A stretch of 64,000 nt of DNA from an uncultured Muribaculum sp. (GCA_910587665.1 CAJUMZ010000002.1:62001-126000), one strand, 5' to 3'. Counted from the first letter of the stretch, positions 32,590-42,001 are shown. The notes: generated by a model not told the origin, from the sequence alone. A program made the numbers and translations.

Positions 32590-34599
32590 ATGAAACATCT
32601 GAAATATATACTGCTTTTCATCATATTATGTTCACTCGGCGCGCCGACCGCGAGACCACAGGTCAACACCGACCAGGTGCTCCGCATAGGGCAAAACTCG
32701 CTTTACCTTGAAGATTACGTGCTGTCGATCCAATATTTCAATCAGGTGATCGCAGCCAAACCATACCTCGCGCAGCCTTATTTTTTCAGGGCAATCGCCA
32801 AGCTAAGCCTTGATGATTACCGAGGAGCGGAGGAAGACGCCACCATGGCGATCGAGAAAAACCCGTTTATCACCAACGCATACGAGGTCAGGGGTGTGGC
32901 GCGTCAGAATCTCGGCAAACACAGCGAAGCGATCGCCGACTACGAAAAAGCCCTTGAACAGCTCCCCGAAAACCGCGGTATCCTCTTCAACAAGGCTCTT
33001 GCCGAAGAAGAGGTAAAAGACTATGAGGCGGCGGAAAAATCATTTGCCACACTGCTCAGGGTATATCCACGATTTGACAACGGGTATATCGGGCGCGCAA
33101 AACTGCGTCTCGCCACCGGCGACACCATCGCCGCCCTCGATGACATCAACCAAGCCCTCAAGCTCAACAAAAACGCTACCAACGCCTATGTGATGCGCGC
33201 CGACATCGCCATCTCCTCGTCAAAGGATTTTGCCAACGCGCTATCCGACATGGATGAAGCGATAAAGCTACAGCCGCAGTTTGCAGGATTTTTCATCAAC
33301 AGGGCGTTTCTCAGGTATAATCTTGACGACTACTTCGGCGCGATGGCCGACTATGACTACGCCATCCAGCTCGAGCCTCTCAACACCGCCGCCCTCTTCA
33401 ACCGCGGACTGCTCCGCGCCGAGGTGCATGACAACAACAAGGCAATCGAAGACTTCTCAAAGGTAATACAGCTTGACCCCGACAATTACCACGCGCTTTA
33501 CAACCGCGCCCTTCTCTACAAAGATATCGCCGATTACCAAAGCTCGGTGGACGATCTCAATCGGGTGATCGAAGCGTTCCCGACATTTTCCGGGGCATAC
33601 TTTGTAAGATCGGAAGACCTGCGCCTGATGGGTGAGACCGCAAAAGCGGAAAAAGACTACCGCAAGTCACTTGCCCTGTCGCGACAGCCGGTGGAAGGCG
33701 GTGACGGAGAGACAACGGAAGAGTCTGGTGACAAGCCTGATACACAGGAAGATGTGGCAAACCGCTTCAAATCGCTCCTGACCATCGCCAACAATGCGCA
33801 GGTAAAGGAAGAGTACAATACCGCCGGCATAAAAGGCAGGGTGCAGGACCAGAATGTAATAATCGAGATCGAACCCTACTTCACCCCGTCATACTATGTC
33901 ACCACAACGGAAATAAAGGAGATACCCTACTACATCAAGGAGATCGACGATATAAACGCCACGCGCATGCTGCGCTTCGTGGTGATGGTCACCAATCATG
34001 AGCCACAGCTCACCGACGAAGAGGCGATAGCCCGCCACTTCAGTTCGATCGAGTATTACAACTCCTACATCACCACCCACACCCCGCGCGCAATCGACTA
34101 TTTCGGCAGGGCAATGGACTACTACACCCTGCGTAATTACCAGGCGGCTATCGCCGACCTGAACAAGGCCGTCGAGCTTGCACCCGACTTCACTCTCGCA
34201 TATATGCTGAGAGCAAACGCCCGTCTGAAAAACGCTAATCTCAGCGCCATAGGCGACAACAACAATACCGATGACAGCCGCCTGCGCATGCAGACCGCAA
34301 AGATGGTCAACGCCGAAGTGATGGATGACATAAACAAGACAATCGAGCTGTCGCCGCGCATGCCTTTCGCCCACTACAACAAAGGCAACCTTCTGGTGGC
34401 AAACGGCGACCTTACATCAGCGATCAGCGCCTACACAAAGTCAATCGAGCTAAAGCCGGAGTTTGGGGAGGCATATTACAACCGAGGCTACCTTTACCTG
34501 AAACTCGGCAACCGTGAGGCCGGCATCGCCGACCTCAGCAAGGCGGGCGAGCTCGGCATCGTGCCAAGCTACAATCTCCTTAAGCGAATGACCCGATAA
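32590..34599 (+). CDS. Secreted multi-TPR protein
   Basis: A 669-residue protein with signal peptide (residues 1-25) and a long series of tetratricopeptide repeats: about nine in the first 360 residues (for example YFFRAIAKLSLDDYRGAEED; NRALLYKDIADYQSSVDDLN) and four or more at the end (YYTLRNYQAAIADLNKAVEL; YYNRGYLYLKLGNREAGIAD). A central non-TPR insert lies at about 370-500. It is periplasmic and probably a scaffold. Many Bacteroidales have a similar large TPR protein of unknown function. It converges on trkH with only 13 bases between stops. Confidence 0.85.
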   Translation: MKHLKYILLFIILCSLGAPTARPQVNTDQVLRIGQNSLYLEDYVLSIQYFNQVIAAKPYLAQPYFFRAIAKLSLDDYRGAEEDATMAIEKNPFITNAYEVRGVARQNLGKHSEAIADYEKALEQLPENRGILFNKALAEEEVKDYEAAEKSFATLLRVYPRFDNGYIGRAKLRLATGDTIAALDDINQALKLNKNATNAYVMRADIAISSSKDFANALSDMDEAIKLQPQFAGFFINRAFLRYNLDDYFGAMADYDYAIQLEPLNTAALFNRGLLRAEVHDNNKAIEDFSKVIQLDPDNYHALYNRALLYKDIADYQSSVDDLNRVIEAFPTFSGAYFVRSEDLRLMGETAKAEKDYRKSLALSRQPVEGGDGETTEESGDKPDTQEDVANRFKSLLTIANNAQVKEEYNTAGIKGRVQDQNVIIEIEPYFTPSYYVTTTEIKEIPYYIKEIDDINATRMLRFVVMVTNHEPQLTDEEAIARHFSSIEYYNSYITTHTPRAIDYFGRAMDYYTLRNYQAAIADLNKAVELAPDFTLAYMLRANARLKNANLSAIGDNNNTDDSRLRMQTAKMVNAEVMDDINKTIELSPRMPFAHYNKGNLLVANGDLTSAISAYTKSIELKPEFGEAYYNRGYLYLKLGNREAGIADLSKAGELGIVPSYNLLKRMTR

Positions 34600-34612
34600 T
34601 CAAGGAAGACGA

Positions 34613-35977
34613 TCACGATACAAGATCGGCTTTACCGGGTAAATTCCCGGCATTTGCCCGAAGACGCCCGAGCAATGCAGTACCAAATGTGATAACGCCC
34701 ACTCGCCCGATATACATAAGAGCAATTATAGTGCACTTGCCGGTGGTGGAAAGCTCCGGAGTTATACCGGTACTTAATCCCACTGTGCCGATGGCGGAAG
34801 TCGCTTCAAAAAGGATGCCCGAAAGCCTGAACGGCTCGCTATAGGAAAGCACCACGCAACCGGCAAAAATCACCGCCCCGTATACTATCACACTGGTAAG
34901 CGCGGTGTCGATACGATAGGAGGGAATTGCCTTTCCGAGAAAAGTGACATTTTTTCTCACTCCAAGCTTTGATACTACAAATCCCCACACAGCCGACACG
35001 GCGGTACTCTTGACACCGCCTCCCGTACCGGAAGGCGACGCGCCGATGAACATTATCAGCGAAAATATAAGAATCGGACCGACACCGAGTACTGACAGGT
35101 CAATCGTATTGAAGCCGACTGTAGTCATAGCCGACATCGTCTGAAAAAAAGACAGCCATATCCGGTGTCCCCAGTCACGTGCACCCGCAACGGTAGGGCT
35201 CAGGCTCAGTATGACTGTACCGCCTATAGTCATTATCGCAGTGACGAGGAGAATAACCTTGGTGGTAAAGGACACCTTGTAGCCTCGCTTGCGGAATTTA
35301 TATGTGAGGTCGGTCATGACAATAAATCCCATTGCTCCGGCATAACTCAGAACTGCGACAGTGAGATTGACCGCTATATTGTCGCTGAAACTGCAAAGCG
35401 AGTCACTGAACGGGCTGAAACCGGCAGTGCAGAATGATGACACCGAGAGGAAAAGAGCATTCCATCCCGGCAACGGCACCCCGGCATGAAGGAGCGCGAA
35501 GAAAAATGCCACAAAACCGGCAAGTTCAAAAAATATCGTGAAATGGACTATACTGTTAACCAGGGCCTGCAGACTCATGCCGCTCGGCCGCACGATCGAA
35601 GTCCCCACGACCTTGCCGGTATAATCGGCATGATGCGTTATGCGGTAAATAATGTAGGAGCTCAACGTCATGTAGCCCACCGCCCCTATCTGAATGAGGA
35701 ACAGTATGACAAACTGCCCGAAAATCGTATAAGTCGACGGTATGTCAACCGTTGCAAGCCCGGTGGTTGACATCGCCGAGGCAGCTGTAAAAAGATTGTC
35801 AAGCCAGTGAACCTCACCCCTATACGACCATGGCAACATCAATAACAAAAATCCAGCAATAATATATATGAGATATCCTAAAAGTATGTTGCGCTCGGGG
35901 AGATCGGAATCACGCCCGAAAGTAATAAACCTTGTAGGATTCATCGTCAACAGTAAGAATCGTATCGAGCCCTTCAT
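34613..35977 (-). CDS. trkH: TrkH-family potassium uptake protein
   Basis: A 454-residue membrane protein with about ten helices and four K+ selectivity-filter segments: SAMSTTGLATVD, SSFCTAGFSPF, SAMTTVGFNTID and SAIGTVGLSTGI. The internal ATG at 35944 (MNPTRFITFGRDSDLPERNI) is an alternative start. TrkH forms the channel of a K+ uptake system that needs a TrkA/KtrA regulator, and none is adjacent. It converges on the TPR gene and is transcribed away from DUF4301. Confidence 0.92.
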   Translation of the reverse strand: MKGSIRFLLLTMNPTRFITFGRDSDLPERNILLGYLIYIIAGFLLLMLPWSYRGEVHWLDNLFTAASAMSTTGLATVDIPSTYTIFGQFVILFLIQIGAVGYMTLSSYIIYRITHHADYTGKVVGTSIVRPSGMSLQALVNSIVHFTIFFELAGFVAFFFALLHAGVPLPGWNALFLSVSSFCTAGFSPFSDSLCSFSDNIAVNLTVAVLSYAGAMGFIVMTDLTYKFRKRGYKVSFTTKVILLVTAIMTIGGTVILSLSPTVAGARDWGHRIWLSFFQTMSAMTTVGFNTIDLSVLGVGPILIFSLIMFIGASPSGTGGGVKSTAVSAVWGFVVSKLGVRKNVTFLGKAIPSYRIDTALTSVIVYGAVIFAGCVVLSYSEPFRLSGILFEATSAIGTVGLSTGITPELSTTGKCTIIALMYIGRVGVITFGTALLGRLRANAGNLPGKADLVS

Positions 35978-36047
35978 TTTACTTCATTCATTACATTCAT
36001 AATAACATTACCCGAAATAAATTGTTACTACAGTCCGATATTTTTTA

Positions 36048-36055
36048 TATATTTG
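36048..36055 (+). promoter_or_regulatory. -7 element of the DUF4301 gene
   Basis: TATATTTG followed by C; a TTG lies about 23 bases upstream. Its TTG makes an apparent start codon at 36053, which I discounted in favour of ATG 36083. Confidence 0.55.
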
Positions 36056-36082
36056 CATACTACTAACCAAATCTACCAAGTA

Positions 36083-37603
36083 ATGACACCTGAAGATGCA
36101 AAAACACTTGAACAAAGGGGCATAACACCCGAACATTTCAACGCACAGATAAAACGATTCGAGACCGGATTCCCTTACCTGCGCATACTTGACTCCGCGC
36201 GTATCGGCGCCGGAATAGTAGGCCTTGACGATGCCGGCATGGAGAAAGCCGTGGCGCGATGGGACAAATTTCTTGCCGACGGCGGAGAAGTGTACAAATT
36301 CGTACCGGCGTCGGGAGCAGCATCACGCATGTTCAAGGCTCTGTTTGAGTTTCTTGACGGCGAGGCAAACGTGCCTGCCGAGGGAAGCGCGGTCGCCAAA
36401 TTTATCGACGGACTTGAAAATTTCGCTTTCTATCCCGAGCTGGACAAGGTGGCAAAACGCCTTTACGACGCCGACCTTAATTCACTTAAAGCCGGCAACC
36501 GCTGCAAGGAGATCGTAGCCGCCCTCCTTGGCAGGGAAGGTCTCAACTACGGAAACCTCCCCAAAGGTCTTCTCGAATTCCACTCTTATGCCGACGGTGC
36601 ACGCACACCTCTTGAGGAGCATCTCGTGGAAGGCGCGCAGACAGCAGCCAACAGCAAGGGCATTGTAAACCTACATTTCACCGTGTCGCCCGAACACCGC
36701 GCTCTCTTTGAAGAAAAGATCGCGGCAAGCGTACCCGCCATCGAAAAGAAGTTCAATGTCAAGTACAATATCAGCCTGTCGGAGCAGAAAAAGTCAACCG
36801 ACACTGTCGCTGTCAATCCCGACAACACGCCATTCCGTGAAAACGGCAACCTGCTATTCCGCCCGGGCGGTCACGGCGCGCTTATCGAAAACCTCAACGA
36901 CATTGATTCGGCAGTAATTTTCATAAAGAATATCGACAATGTGGTGCCAGATTCAAAGCGCGGAGCCACTATCGACTACAAGAAGGTGATCGCAGGCTAC
37001 CTCATGGAAGTGCAGGATCGCATAGCCGCCGATCTCGAAATGATCAACACCGGCAAATACACCATCGATGACATAAGGGAGATGATAGCCTTCATGCACG
37101 ACACCCTCAACATACGCGACGAGAAGATGAAGACTCTTGAAGACGCCGACCTCGTGCTGTACATAAAAGAGAAGCTCAACCGCCCCATCCGTGTGTGCGG
37201 CATGGTACGCAACGAAGGTGAGCCGGGCGGAGGTCCGTTTGTCACCTACAATCCCGACGGCTCAACGTCGCCCCAGATACTTGAAAGCACCCAGATCGAC
37301 CCGGCAAACGCATCTTACAAGGAGATGGTAAGCAAAGCCACCCACTTCAATCCGGTCGACCTGGTATGTTATGTGAAAGATGTCAACGGCAAGAAATTTG
37401 ATCTTCCCCGCTACGCGGATCCCGACACCGGATTCATCTCGTCAAAGTCGAAGAACGGCAAAGAGCTTCGCGCCCTTGAACTTCCGGGACTCTGGAACGG
37501 TGCTATGAGCGACTGGAACACGGTGTTTGTGGAAGTGCCCATCGCCACATTCAATCCGGTAAAGACCGTCAACGACCTGCTCCGCGACGCCCATCAGGGA
37601 TAA
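36083..37603 (+). CDS. DUF4301 domain protein
   Basis: A 506-residue soluble protein spanning a full DUF4301 domain, a family found mainly in Bacteroidetes. Recognisable segments are YKFVPASGAASRMFKALFEF near residue 80, RPGGHGALIENLNDIDSAVI near 265 and RVCGMVRNEGEPGGGPFVTY near 370. The glycine-rich and lysine motifs resemble nucleotidyltransferase or sugar-nucleotide folds, but this is a visual impression. The function is unknown. It is transcribed alone; the acetyltransferase gene starts 50 bases after the stop and may be cotranscribed. Confidence 0.88.
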   Translation: MTPEDAKTLEQRGITPEHFNAQIKRFETGFPYLRILDSARIGAGIVGLDDAGMEKAVARWDKFLADGGEVYKFVPASGAASRMFKALFEFLDGEANVPAEGSAVAKFIDGLENFAFYPELDKVAKRLYDADLNSLKAGNRCKEIVAALLGREGLNYGNLPKGLLEFHSYADGARTPLEEHLVEGAQTAANSKGIVNLHFTVSPEHRALFEEKIAASVPAIEKKFNVKYNISLSEQKKSTDTVAVNPDNTPFRENGNLLFRPGGHGALIENLNDIDSAVIFIKNIDNVVPDSKRGATIDYKKVIAGYLMEVQDRIAADLEMINTGKYTIDDIREMIAFMHDTLNIRDEKMKTLEDADLVLYIKEKLNRPIRVCGMVRNEGEPGGGPFVTYNPDGSTSPQILESTQIDPANASYKEMVSKATHFNPVDLVCYVKDVNGKKFDLPRYADPDTGFISSKSKNGKELRALELPGLWNGAMSDWNTVFVEVPIATFNPVKTVNDLLRDAHQG

Positions 37604-37653
37604 GGGACTCAGCCGGCGAAACATATTCAATCGCGCACTTGTTATATCAGTGT

Positions 37654-38709
37654 ATGAAAAAGAAAGACGCTGTTTTAAAACTTTGGCGCGAATGTTTCAA
37701 CGATTCCGACCAATATGTCGATATGTTCTTTTCAAAGGTGTATCGCGATGACGACGCGTTGCTGCTTGAAGAGGATGACCGACCGGTAAGTTCGATGTTA
37801 TTACAGCGTTACGCCATGAACTTTCATGGCGTAACGATTTCTGTAAGTTACATATGCGGCGCGGCAACGGACCCGCGGTCACGCTGCCGCGGCTGCATGA
37901 CGGAACTGATGAGAGAGGGGCTGCGAAGGTCATTTGACCGTGGCGACATGCTCAGCACGCTTATCCCCGCAAGCGAGCATCTATACCATTATTACGGACA
38001 CTTCTGCTTCTCTCCGGTATTTTATGTGGATCTCGAACGTTACACATCGGCACACACTTTCCGTCATGAAGGTGAATACACGATGTATACCGCCCTGGAC
38101 TCGGAAGAGGCATACTCTTTTTTCCGCACCATGATGGAGCAGCGCGACTGCACGATCCAGCACACGGAAGAGCAGTACCGGCAGATACTCATGGACAACT
38201 CGGCCGATGCCGGGATAGTGTCGGCGATCGCCGACTGTTGCGGCAACCCGGCGGCAATGGCATTCACTGTACCGGTCGACGGCGAGGCAATAGTGAAGGA
38301 TGTGCTTGCCGTGGATGATGACGCGAGGAATGCAGTGCTTGAGGAAGTGCACCGTGAGTTTTCCGACATGCCGATAACTGTGTACGCCTATTACAAGCCT
38401 ACGGAAGGAGAATTGCAGCCACGCGGCATGGCGCGCATAGTAAATGCCGAAGAATGCCTTTCGGTAATATCGGCGGCTTATCCGAAGATGAATCTCGCCT
38501 TGCGAGTAAGCGACCCGGTGATTGACGAGAACAACGGCACATTCGTAATATCCGGAGGAGAATGCCGCAAAGATGACAGTTACGACGGAAAACTTGACTA
38601 CGATATTGACATCGAGGTGCTTACTTCCATAATTTTCGGCAACGACGTCACCCGCAACTTGCTCGACTTCCCTGCCGTAAGACCGTTTATAAGCTTAATG
38701 CTTGACTAA
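37654..38709 (+). CDS. GNAT-family (Eis-like) acetyltransferase
   Basis: A 351-residue protein with two GNAT halves, as in Eis-type N-acetyltransferases. The first holds VSYICGAATDPRSRCRGCMT near 65-85, the acetyl-CoA loop, and SEHLYHYYGHFCF near 112-124, a characteristic Eis motif. The C-terminal part (sterol carrier-like) ends in LLDFPAVRPFISLMLD. The acceptor is unknown. ATG 37654 was chosen over an upstream TTG at 37639. A perfect 14-bp hairpin lies within the coding sequence near residue 55. The thioredoxin gene follows after 26 bases. Confidence 0.82.
   Translation: MKKKDAVLKLWRECFNDSDQYVDMFFSKVYRDDDALLLEEDDRPVSSMLLQRYAMNFHGVTISVSYICGAATDPRSRCRGCMTELMREGLRRSFDRGDMLSTLIPASEHLYHYYGHFCFSPVFYVDLERYTSAHTFRHEGEYTMYTALDSEEAYSFFRTMMEQRDCTIQHTEEQYRQILMDNSADAGIVSAIADCCGNPAAMAFTVPVDGEAIVKDVLAVDDDARNAVLEEVHREFSDMPITVYAYYKPTEGELQPRGMARIVNAEECLSVISAAYPKMNLALRVSDPVIDENNGTFVISGGECRKDDSYDGKLDYDIDIEVLTSIIFGNDVTRNLLDFPAVRPFISLMLD
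37807..37836. repeat. Perfect 14-bp inverted repeat inside the acetyltransferase gene
   Basis: CGTTACGCCATGAA and TTCATGGCGTAACG flank a two-base loop (CT). The arms code for residues around RYAMNFHGVT. Perfect complementarity of this length inside a coding region is unusual. Confidence 0.85.
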
Positions 38710-38735
38710 AAAATAGAAATCAGATACGACTTTAT

Positions 38736-39188
38736 ATGAAAAAATTAATCATATCCGCGGCTATCGCCGCTGCCGGAATGCTGTCATTCAACATGTCAGC
38801 CCAAGACACGGCTAAGATGAAAGAGATAAACGAGGCGCAGTTTCTCGAAAAAGTGTTCAATTACCGCAACGACTCCACCGACATCACGCTCAGTCGCCCT
38901 GCGGTAGTGGATTTCTGGGCGCCATGGTGTGCCCCGTGCCTGCGCATCTCCCCAATCCTTGACGAACTGGCAGAGAAATATGGCGACAAGGTGGATTTCT
39001 ACAAGATGAATATTGATGAAAACCAGCAGGTGGCACAAGACCTCCGCATATCGTCGATACCGCTTGTAGTCTTTTTCCCCGCCGGGAGCCATCCTTTCAA
39101 AGGGGCGGTAGGAGTACAACCGGTCGAGGTATATGAAAACGCCGTGAAAGAAATGATCTCACAGCAAGCCGCCGACACGGCAGAGTGA
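38736..39188 (+). CDS. Periplasmic thioredoxin-like protein
   Basis: A 150-residue protein with a signal peptide (residues 1-22) and a thioredoxin fold. The active site reads WAPWCAPC, that is CAPC rather than the common CGPC. The cis-proline segment SSIPLVVFF is present. It is probably an exported thiol oxidoreductase involved in redox maintenance of periplasmic proteins. It follows the acetyltransferase gene by 26 bases and converges with the radical SAM gene, the stops being 2 bases apart. Confidence 0.88.
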   Translation: MKKLIISAAIAAAGMLSFNMSAQDTAKMKEINEAQFLEKVFNYRNDSTDITLSRPAVVDFWAPWCAPCLRISPILDELAEKYGDKVDFYKMNIDENQQVAQDLRISSIPLVVFFPAGSHPFKGAVGVQPVEVYENAVKEMISQQAADTAE

Positions 39189-39190
39189 CC

Positions 39191-40087
39191 TCAGATGCCG
39201 AGAGATTTCAGACGCGCGTTCAACAGATTGACAAACTGGTAGTTTTTCAATCCCCATTTAGGGTATATCAACAATTCTTCAGGCGACTGACTTGTAAAAC
39301 GCTCAATGGCTATGGCGGGATTTATGCGACGCACTATACGGGCGCACAGGTCGATATATTCCACCACGGTCATGCGCGGTATATCATATAGCCCAGACTC
39401 CACGTCACGGGCAAGACGGGTGTCGCGGATAAGCTGCAACTGGTGAAACTTGACCGTGGCAATCGGCAACGCCGACAAGGCATCGACCGAATCAAGCATC
39501 ATCTCCACGCTCTCGCCCGGCAAACCCAAGATCATGTGCAGCCCGACATGTATGCCGCGCGGGGCTGTGCGCGTCACGGCATCCACGGTCTGCGCCCATG
39601 TGTGGCATCGGTTTATGCACTGCAAAGTGACGTCATGGGAGCTTTCGGCGCCATATTCCACAAGAACGAATGTACGCTTTGCCAATTTTTCAAGATAATC
39701 CAGAAGCGCGTCAGGCATGCAATCGGGTCGCGTGCCTATGATTATTCCTTCCACACCGCTCACCCCGAGCGCCTCCTCATACAGTGAGCGCAAATGCTCG
39801 ATATCGCCATGAGTATTGGTGTATGCCTGAAAATAGGCGAGATACCGCATCTCAGGATATTTACGGGCAAAGAAACGTTTTCCCTCCTCAAGCTGCTCGC
39901 TTACGCTGAGACGCGGTGAACAATAATCGGGATTGAATGTCCGGTTATTGCAATATGTACACCCACCCGTGCCAACCGTGCCGTCACGATTCGGACAGCT
40001 GAAACCGGCATTGATCGAAATTTTCTGCATTTTCCCGGAGAAATGCTCCGCGAGGAAATCACTGAAGTCACGATACGGTTTTGCCAT
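39191..40087 (-). CDS. TIGR01212-family radical SAM protein
   Basis: A 298-residue radical SAM protein with cluster cysteines at residues 31, 43 and 46 (SCPNRDGTVGTGGCTYCNN). The long C-x11-C-x2-C spacing and motifs such as EYGAESSHDVTL and HMILGLPGES define the TIGR01212 (YhcC-like) family, related to oxygen-independent elongator-type enzymes. The reaction is not established. The start is ATG 40087, preceded by a possible GTG. It lies 7 bases after aroC on the same strand and is probably in its operon. Confidence 0.9.
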   Translation of the reverse strand: MAKPYRDFSDFLAEHFSGKMQKISINAGFSCPNRDGTVGTGGCTYCNNRTFNPDYCSPRLSVSEQLEEGKRFFARKYPEMRYLAYFQAYTNTHGDIEHLRSLYEEALGVSGVEGIIIGTRPDCMPDALLDYLEKLAKRTFVLVEYGAESSHDVTLQCINRCHTWAQTVDAVTRTAPRGIHVGLHMILGLPGESVEMMLDSVDALSALPIATVKFHQLQLIRDTRLARDVESGLYDIPRMTVVEYIDLCARIVRRINPAIAIERFTSQSPEELLIYPKWGLKNYQFVNLLNARLKSLGI

Positions 40088-40094
40088 CACGCCA

Positions 40095-41168
40095 CTACAT
40101 GTGTACGGTCTTGTTCATGAGCCATGCGTCGAGGATCACCATCGCCGCCATCGCCTCAACCACAGGTACGGCACGCGGCAACACGCAGGGGTCATGCCTG
40201 CCACGCGCCTTGAGCGTTACAGGCTCTCCGGTATCACTGATCGTAGCCACTTCTTTCAATAAAGTCGCCACAGGCTTGAACGCCACCTTGAAATATATAT
40301 CCTCACCGTTGGAAATACCGCCCTGTATGCCTCCCGAATGATTGGTAAGCGTGTGGAGGGTGCCGCCATCACGGGTGAATATGTCAATCATCTCACTTCC
40401 CCGATGCCCCACGCCGGCAAATCCCATGCCATACTCAAAGCCTTTTGCCGCATTTATCGACAGCATTGCCGCTCCGAGCTGCGCATGCAGTTTTCCGAAT
40501 GCGGGCGATCCCAAGCCGGCAGGGACACCCTTTATGACACAAGTAACCGTGCCGCCGATAGTATCGCCATCCTTTTTGACAGCGGAAATAAGGCTCTCCA
40601 TTTCCGAGGCTTTTACAATGTCGGGACAGCGCACGGCATTAGTCTCAATCAACGACGGGTCATATAGAGAATAATCATCGCCAAGGGCGATCTCACCCAC
40701 CCGTGATGTATAGGCATAAATCTTTATTCCTACAGAGGCAAGCGCCTGCATGGCAAAAGCGCCACCCACTACCCTCGATATGGTCTCGCGCGCCGATGAC
40801 CTACCGCCTCCGCGATGATCACGCAAGCCATATTTGGCAGTATAGGTATAATCGGCATGCGAGGGGCGGAATGTGTGGCGAATATTCTCATAATCATTTG
40901 AATGCTGATCGGCATTCTCGACCATGAAGCCGATAGGCGTACCTGTAGAACGGCCTTCAAACAATCCGCTCAAAATCTTCACGCGGTCTTTCTCATCGCG
41001 CGCAGTAACGATTGACGATTGCCCCGGTCGCCTGCGGTCAAGCTGCCGCTGCACCTCGTCAAGATCGATTTCAACTCCGGCAGGCATGCCGTCAATCACG
41101 CCGCCGACAGCGACACCATGCGACTCGCCAAAAGTGGTAAGCCGGTATATGTTTCCAAAGCTATTCAT
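40095..41168 (-). CDS. aroC: Chorismate synthase
   Basis: A 357-residue enzyme of the shikimate pathway that converts EPSP to chorismate using reduced FMN. The motifs GNIYRLTTFGESHGVAVGGV at the N-terminus, HADYTYTAKYG and RGGGRSSARET (about 105-145), and KGFEYGMGF are diagnostic. Length is standard. The start ATG lies within the end of the ybaK gene (8-base overlap), so translation is probably coupled. A longer frame from 41219 is only the upstream gene in another frame. Confidence 0.96.
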   Translation of the reverse strand: MNSFGNIYRLTTFGESHGVAVGGVIDGMPAGVEIDLDEVQRQLDRRRPGQSSIVTARDEKDRVKILSGLFEGRSTGTPIGFMVENADQHSNDYENIRHTFRPSHADYTYTAKYGLRDHRGGGRSSARETISRVVGGAFAMQALASVGIKIYAYTSRVGEIALGDDYSLYDPSLIETNAVRCPDIVKASEMESLISAVKKDGDTIGGTVTCVIKGVPAGLGSPAFGKLHAQLGAAMLSINAAKGFEYGMGFAGVGHRGSEMIDIFTRDGGTLHTLTNHSGGIQGGISNGEDIYFKVAFKPVATLLKEVATISDTGEPVTLKARGRHDPCVLPRAVPVVEAMAAMVILDAWLMNKTVHM

Positions 41169-41664
41169 CATCTTTATTTTCCATAGGGGTTGCAATGTCG
41201 GCAACAGTGGCACGGACATATCCTATAAGATCGGCAGGTGCAATCTTGAATTGTAGTCCGCGGACTCCCGCACTCACATAAATCACGTCAAAATCCATAG
41301 CGGTCGAATGGAAATAAGTCGGGAAGCTCTTCTTCATCCCTATCGGCGAGCATCCGCCACGTATATAACCTGTCAAAGGCAAAAGTTCCTTCATCGGTAT
41401 CATCTCGGCTTTTTTGGCGCCCGCCACCTTTGCGGCAGCCTTCAGGTCGACTTCCATGTTGCCCGGAATTACACACACGAAATGCCCGCACTTGTCACCA
41501 TGAAGCACAAGCGTCTTGAATACCTGATTGATATCCTCACCAAGTTCATGCGCCACATGGTCGGCGGCAAGATTATTTTCATCAACCGCGTATGGCACAA
41601 GCTTGTAGGCTATTTTTGCTCGGTCAAGCAACCGCGCCGCGTTAGTCTTATTTATACCACTCAT
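41161..41664 (-). CDS. ybaK: YbaK/EbsC-type Cys-tRNA(Pro) deacylase
   Basis: A 167-residue protein beginning MSGINKTNAARLLDRAKI, with the YbaK core TLVLHGDKCGHFVCVIPGNM and the motif GYIRGGCSPIGMKKSFPTYF. Such proteins hydrolyse mischarged Cys-tRNA(Pro). Its frame continues open to 41832 only because the 23-bp repeat upstream lacks stops in that frame; those residues are repeat-encoded and were left out. It leads a unit with aroC and the radical SAM gene. Confidence 0.92.
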   Translation of the reverse strand: MSGINKTNAARLLDRAKIAYKLVPYAVDENNLAADHVAHELGEDINQVFKTLVLHGDKCGHFVCVIPGNMEVDLKAAAKVAGAKKAEMIPMKELLPLTGYIRGGCSPIGMKKSFPTYFHSTAMDFDVIYVSAGVRGLQFKIAPADLIGYVRATVADIATPMENKDDE

Positions 41665-41727
41665 AATACACAAAGATAGCGATAAACAAGGGCAATGACA
41701 AAATTTATTCAAACAAACAATCAATCC

Positions 41728-41952
41728 ACCACAAAAACACCGATTTAAATACCGCAAAAATACCGATTGAAACACCACAAAAACACCGATTGAAGCACCG
41801 CAAAAACACCGATTGAAACACCGCAAAAACACCGATTAAAATACCACAAAAACACCGATTAAAACACCACAAAAACACCGATTGAAACACCACAAAAACA
41901 CCGATTGAAATTCCACAAAAACACCGATTGAAACACCACAAAAACACCGATT
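41728..41952. repeat. 23-bp tandem repeat, about 9.8 copies (VNTR-like)
   Basis: Nine full units and one 18-base partial unit, each containing ACCACAAAAACACCG or a one- to two-base variant, then ATT with an AAAC/AAAT end. Variation between units is at a few fixed positions (A/G at base 4, G/A/T after ATT, C/T at the end). There are no unique spacers, so this is not a CRISPR array. It ends 2 bases before the -33 box of the next gene. With the surrounding bases it fills the 337-base gap between ybaK and the ATPase gene. Confidence 0.95.
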
Positions 41953-41954
41953 AA

Positions 41955-41986
41955 TTTGCAAAATTCATTAATATTCAATAACTTTG
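41955..41986 (+). promoter_or_regulatory. Promoter (TTTG-N20-TAACTTTG) of the second DUF4143 ATPase
   Basis: TTTG at 41955-41958 and TAACTTTG at 41979-41986 have the ideal 20-base spacing. The tandem repeat abuts the -33 box, so it occupies the position of upstream activator or UP-element DNA. Confidence 0.85.
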
Positions 41987-42001
41987 CACAAAACAAGAAT
42001 T

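Noticed and set aside
41169..41219. N-terminal extension of chorismate synthase
   Set aside because: These residues come from the overlapping ybaK gene; MNSFGNIYRL is the family start.
41665..41947. Open frames through the 23-bp repeat, including a 56-residue extension of the ybaK protein and an 80-residue ORF
   Set aside because: The residues are repeat products (FNRCFCG/VFVVFQS type); the YbaK family starts at MSGINKT and the repeat simply lacks stops in that frame.
41728..41952. CRISPR array
   Set aside because: The units are contiguous 23-bp repeats with no unique spacers and no cas genes nearby.
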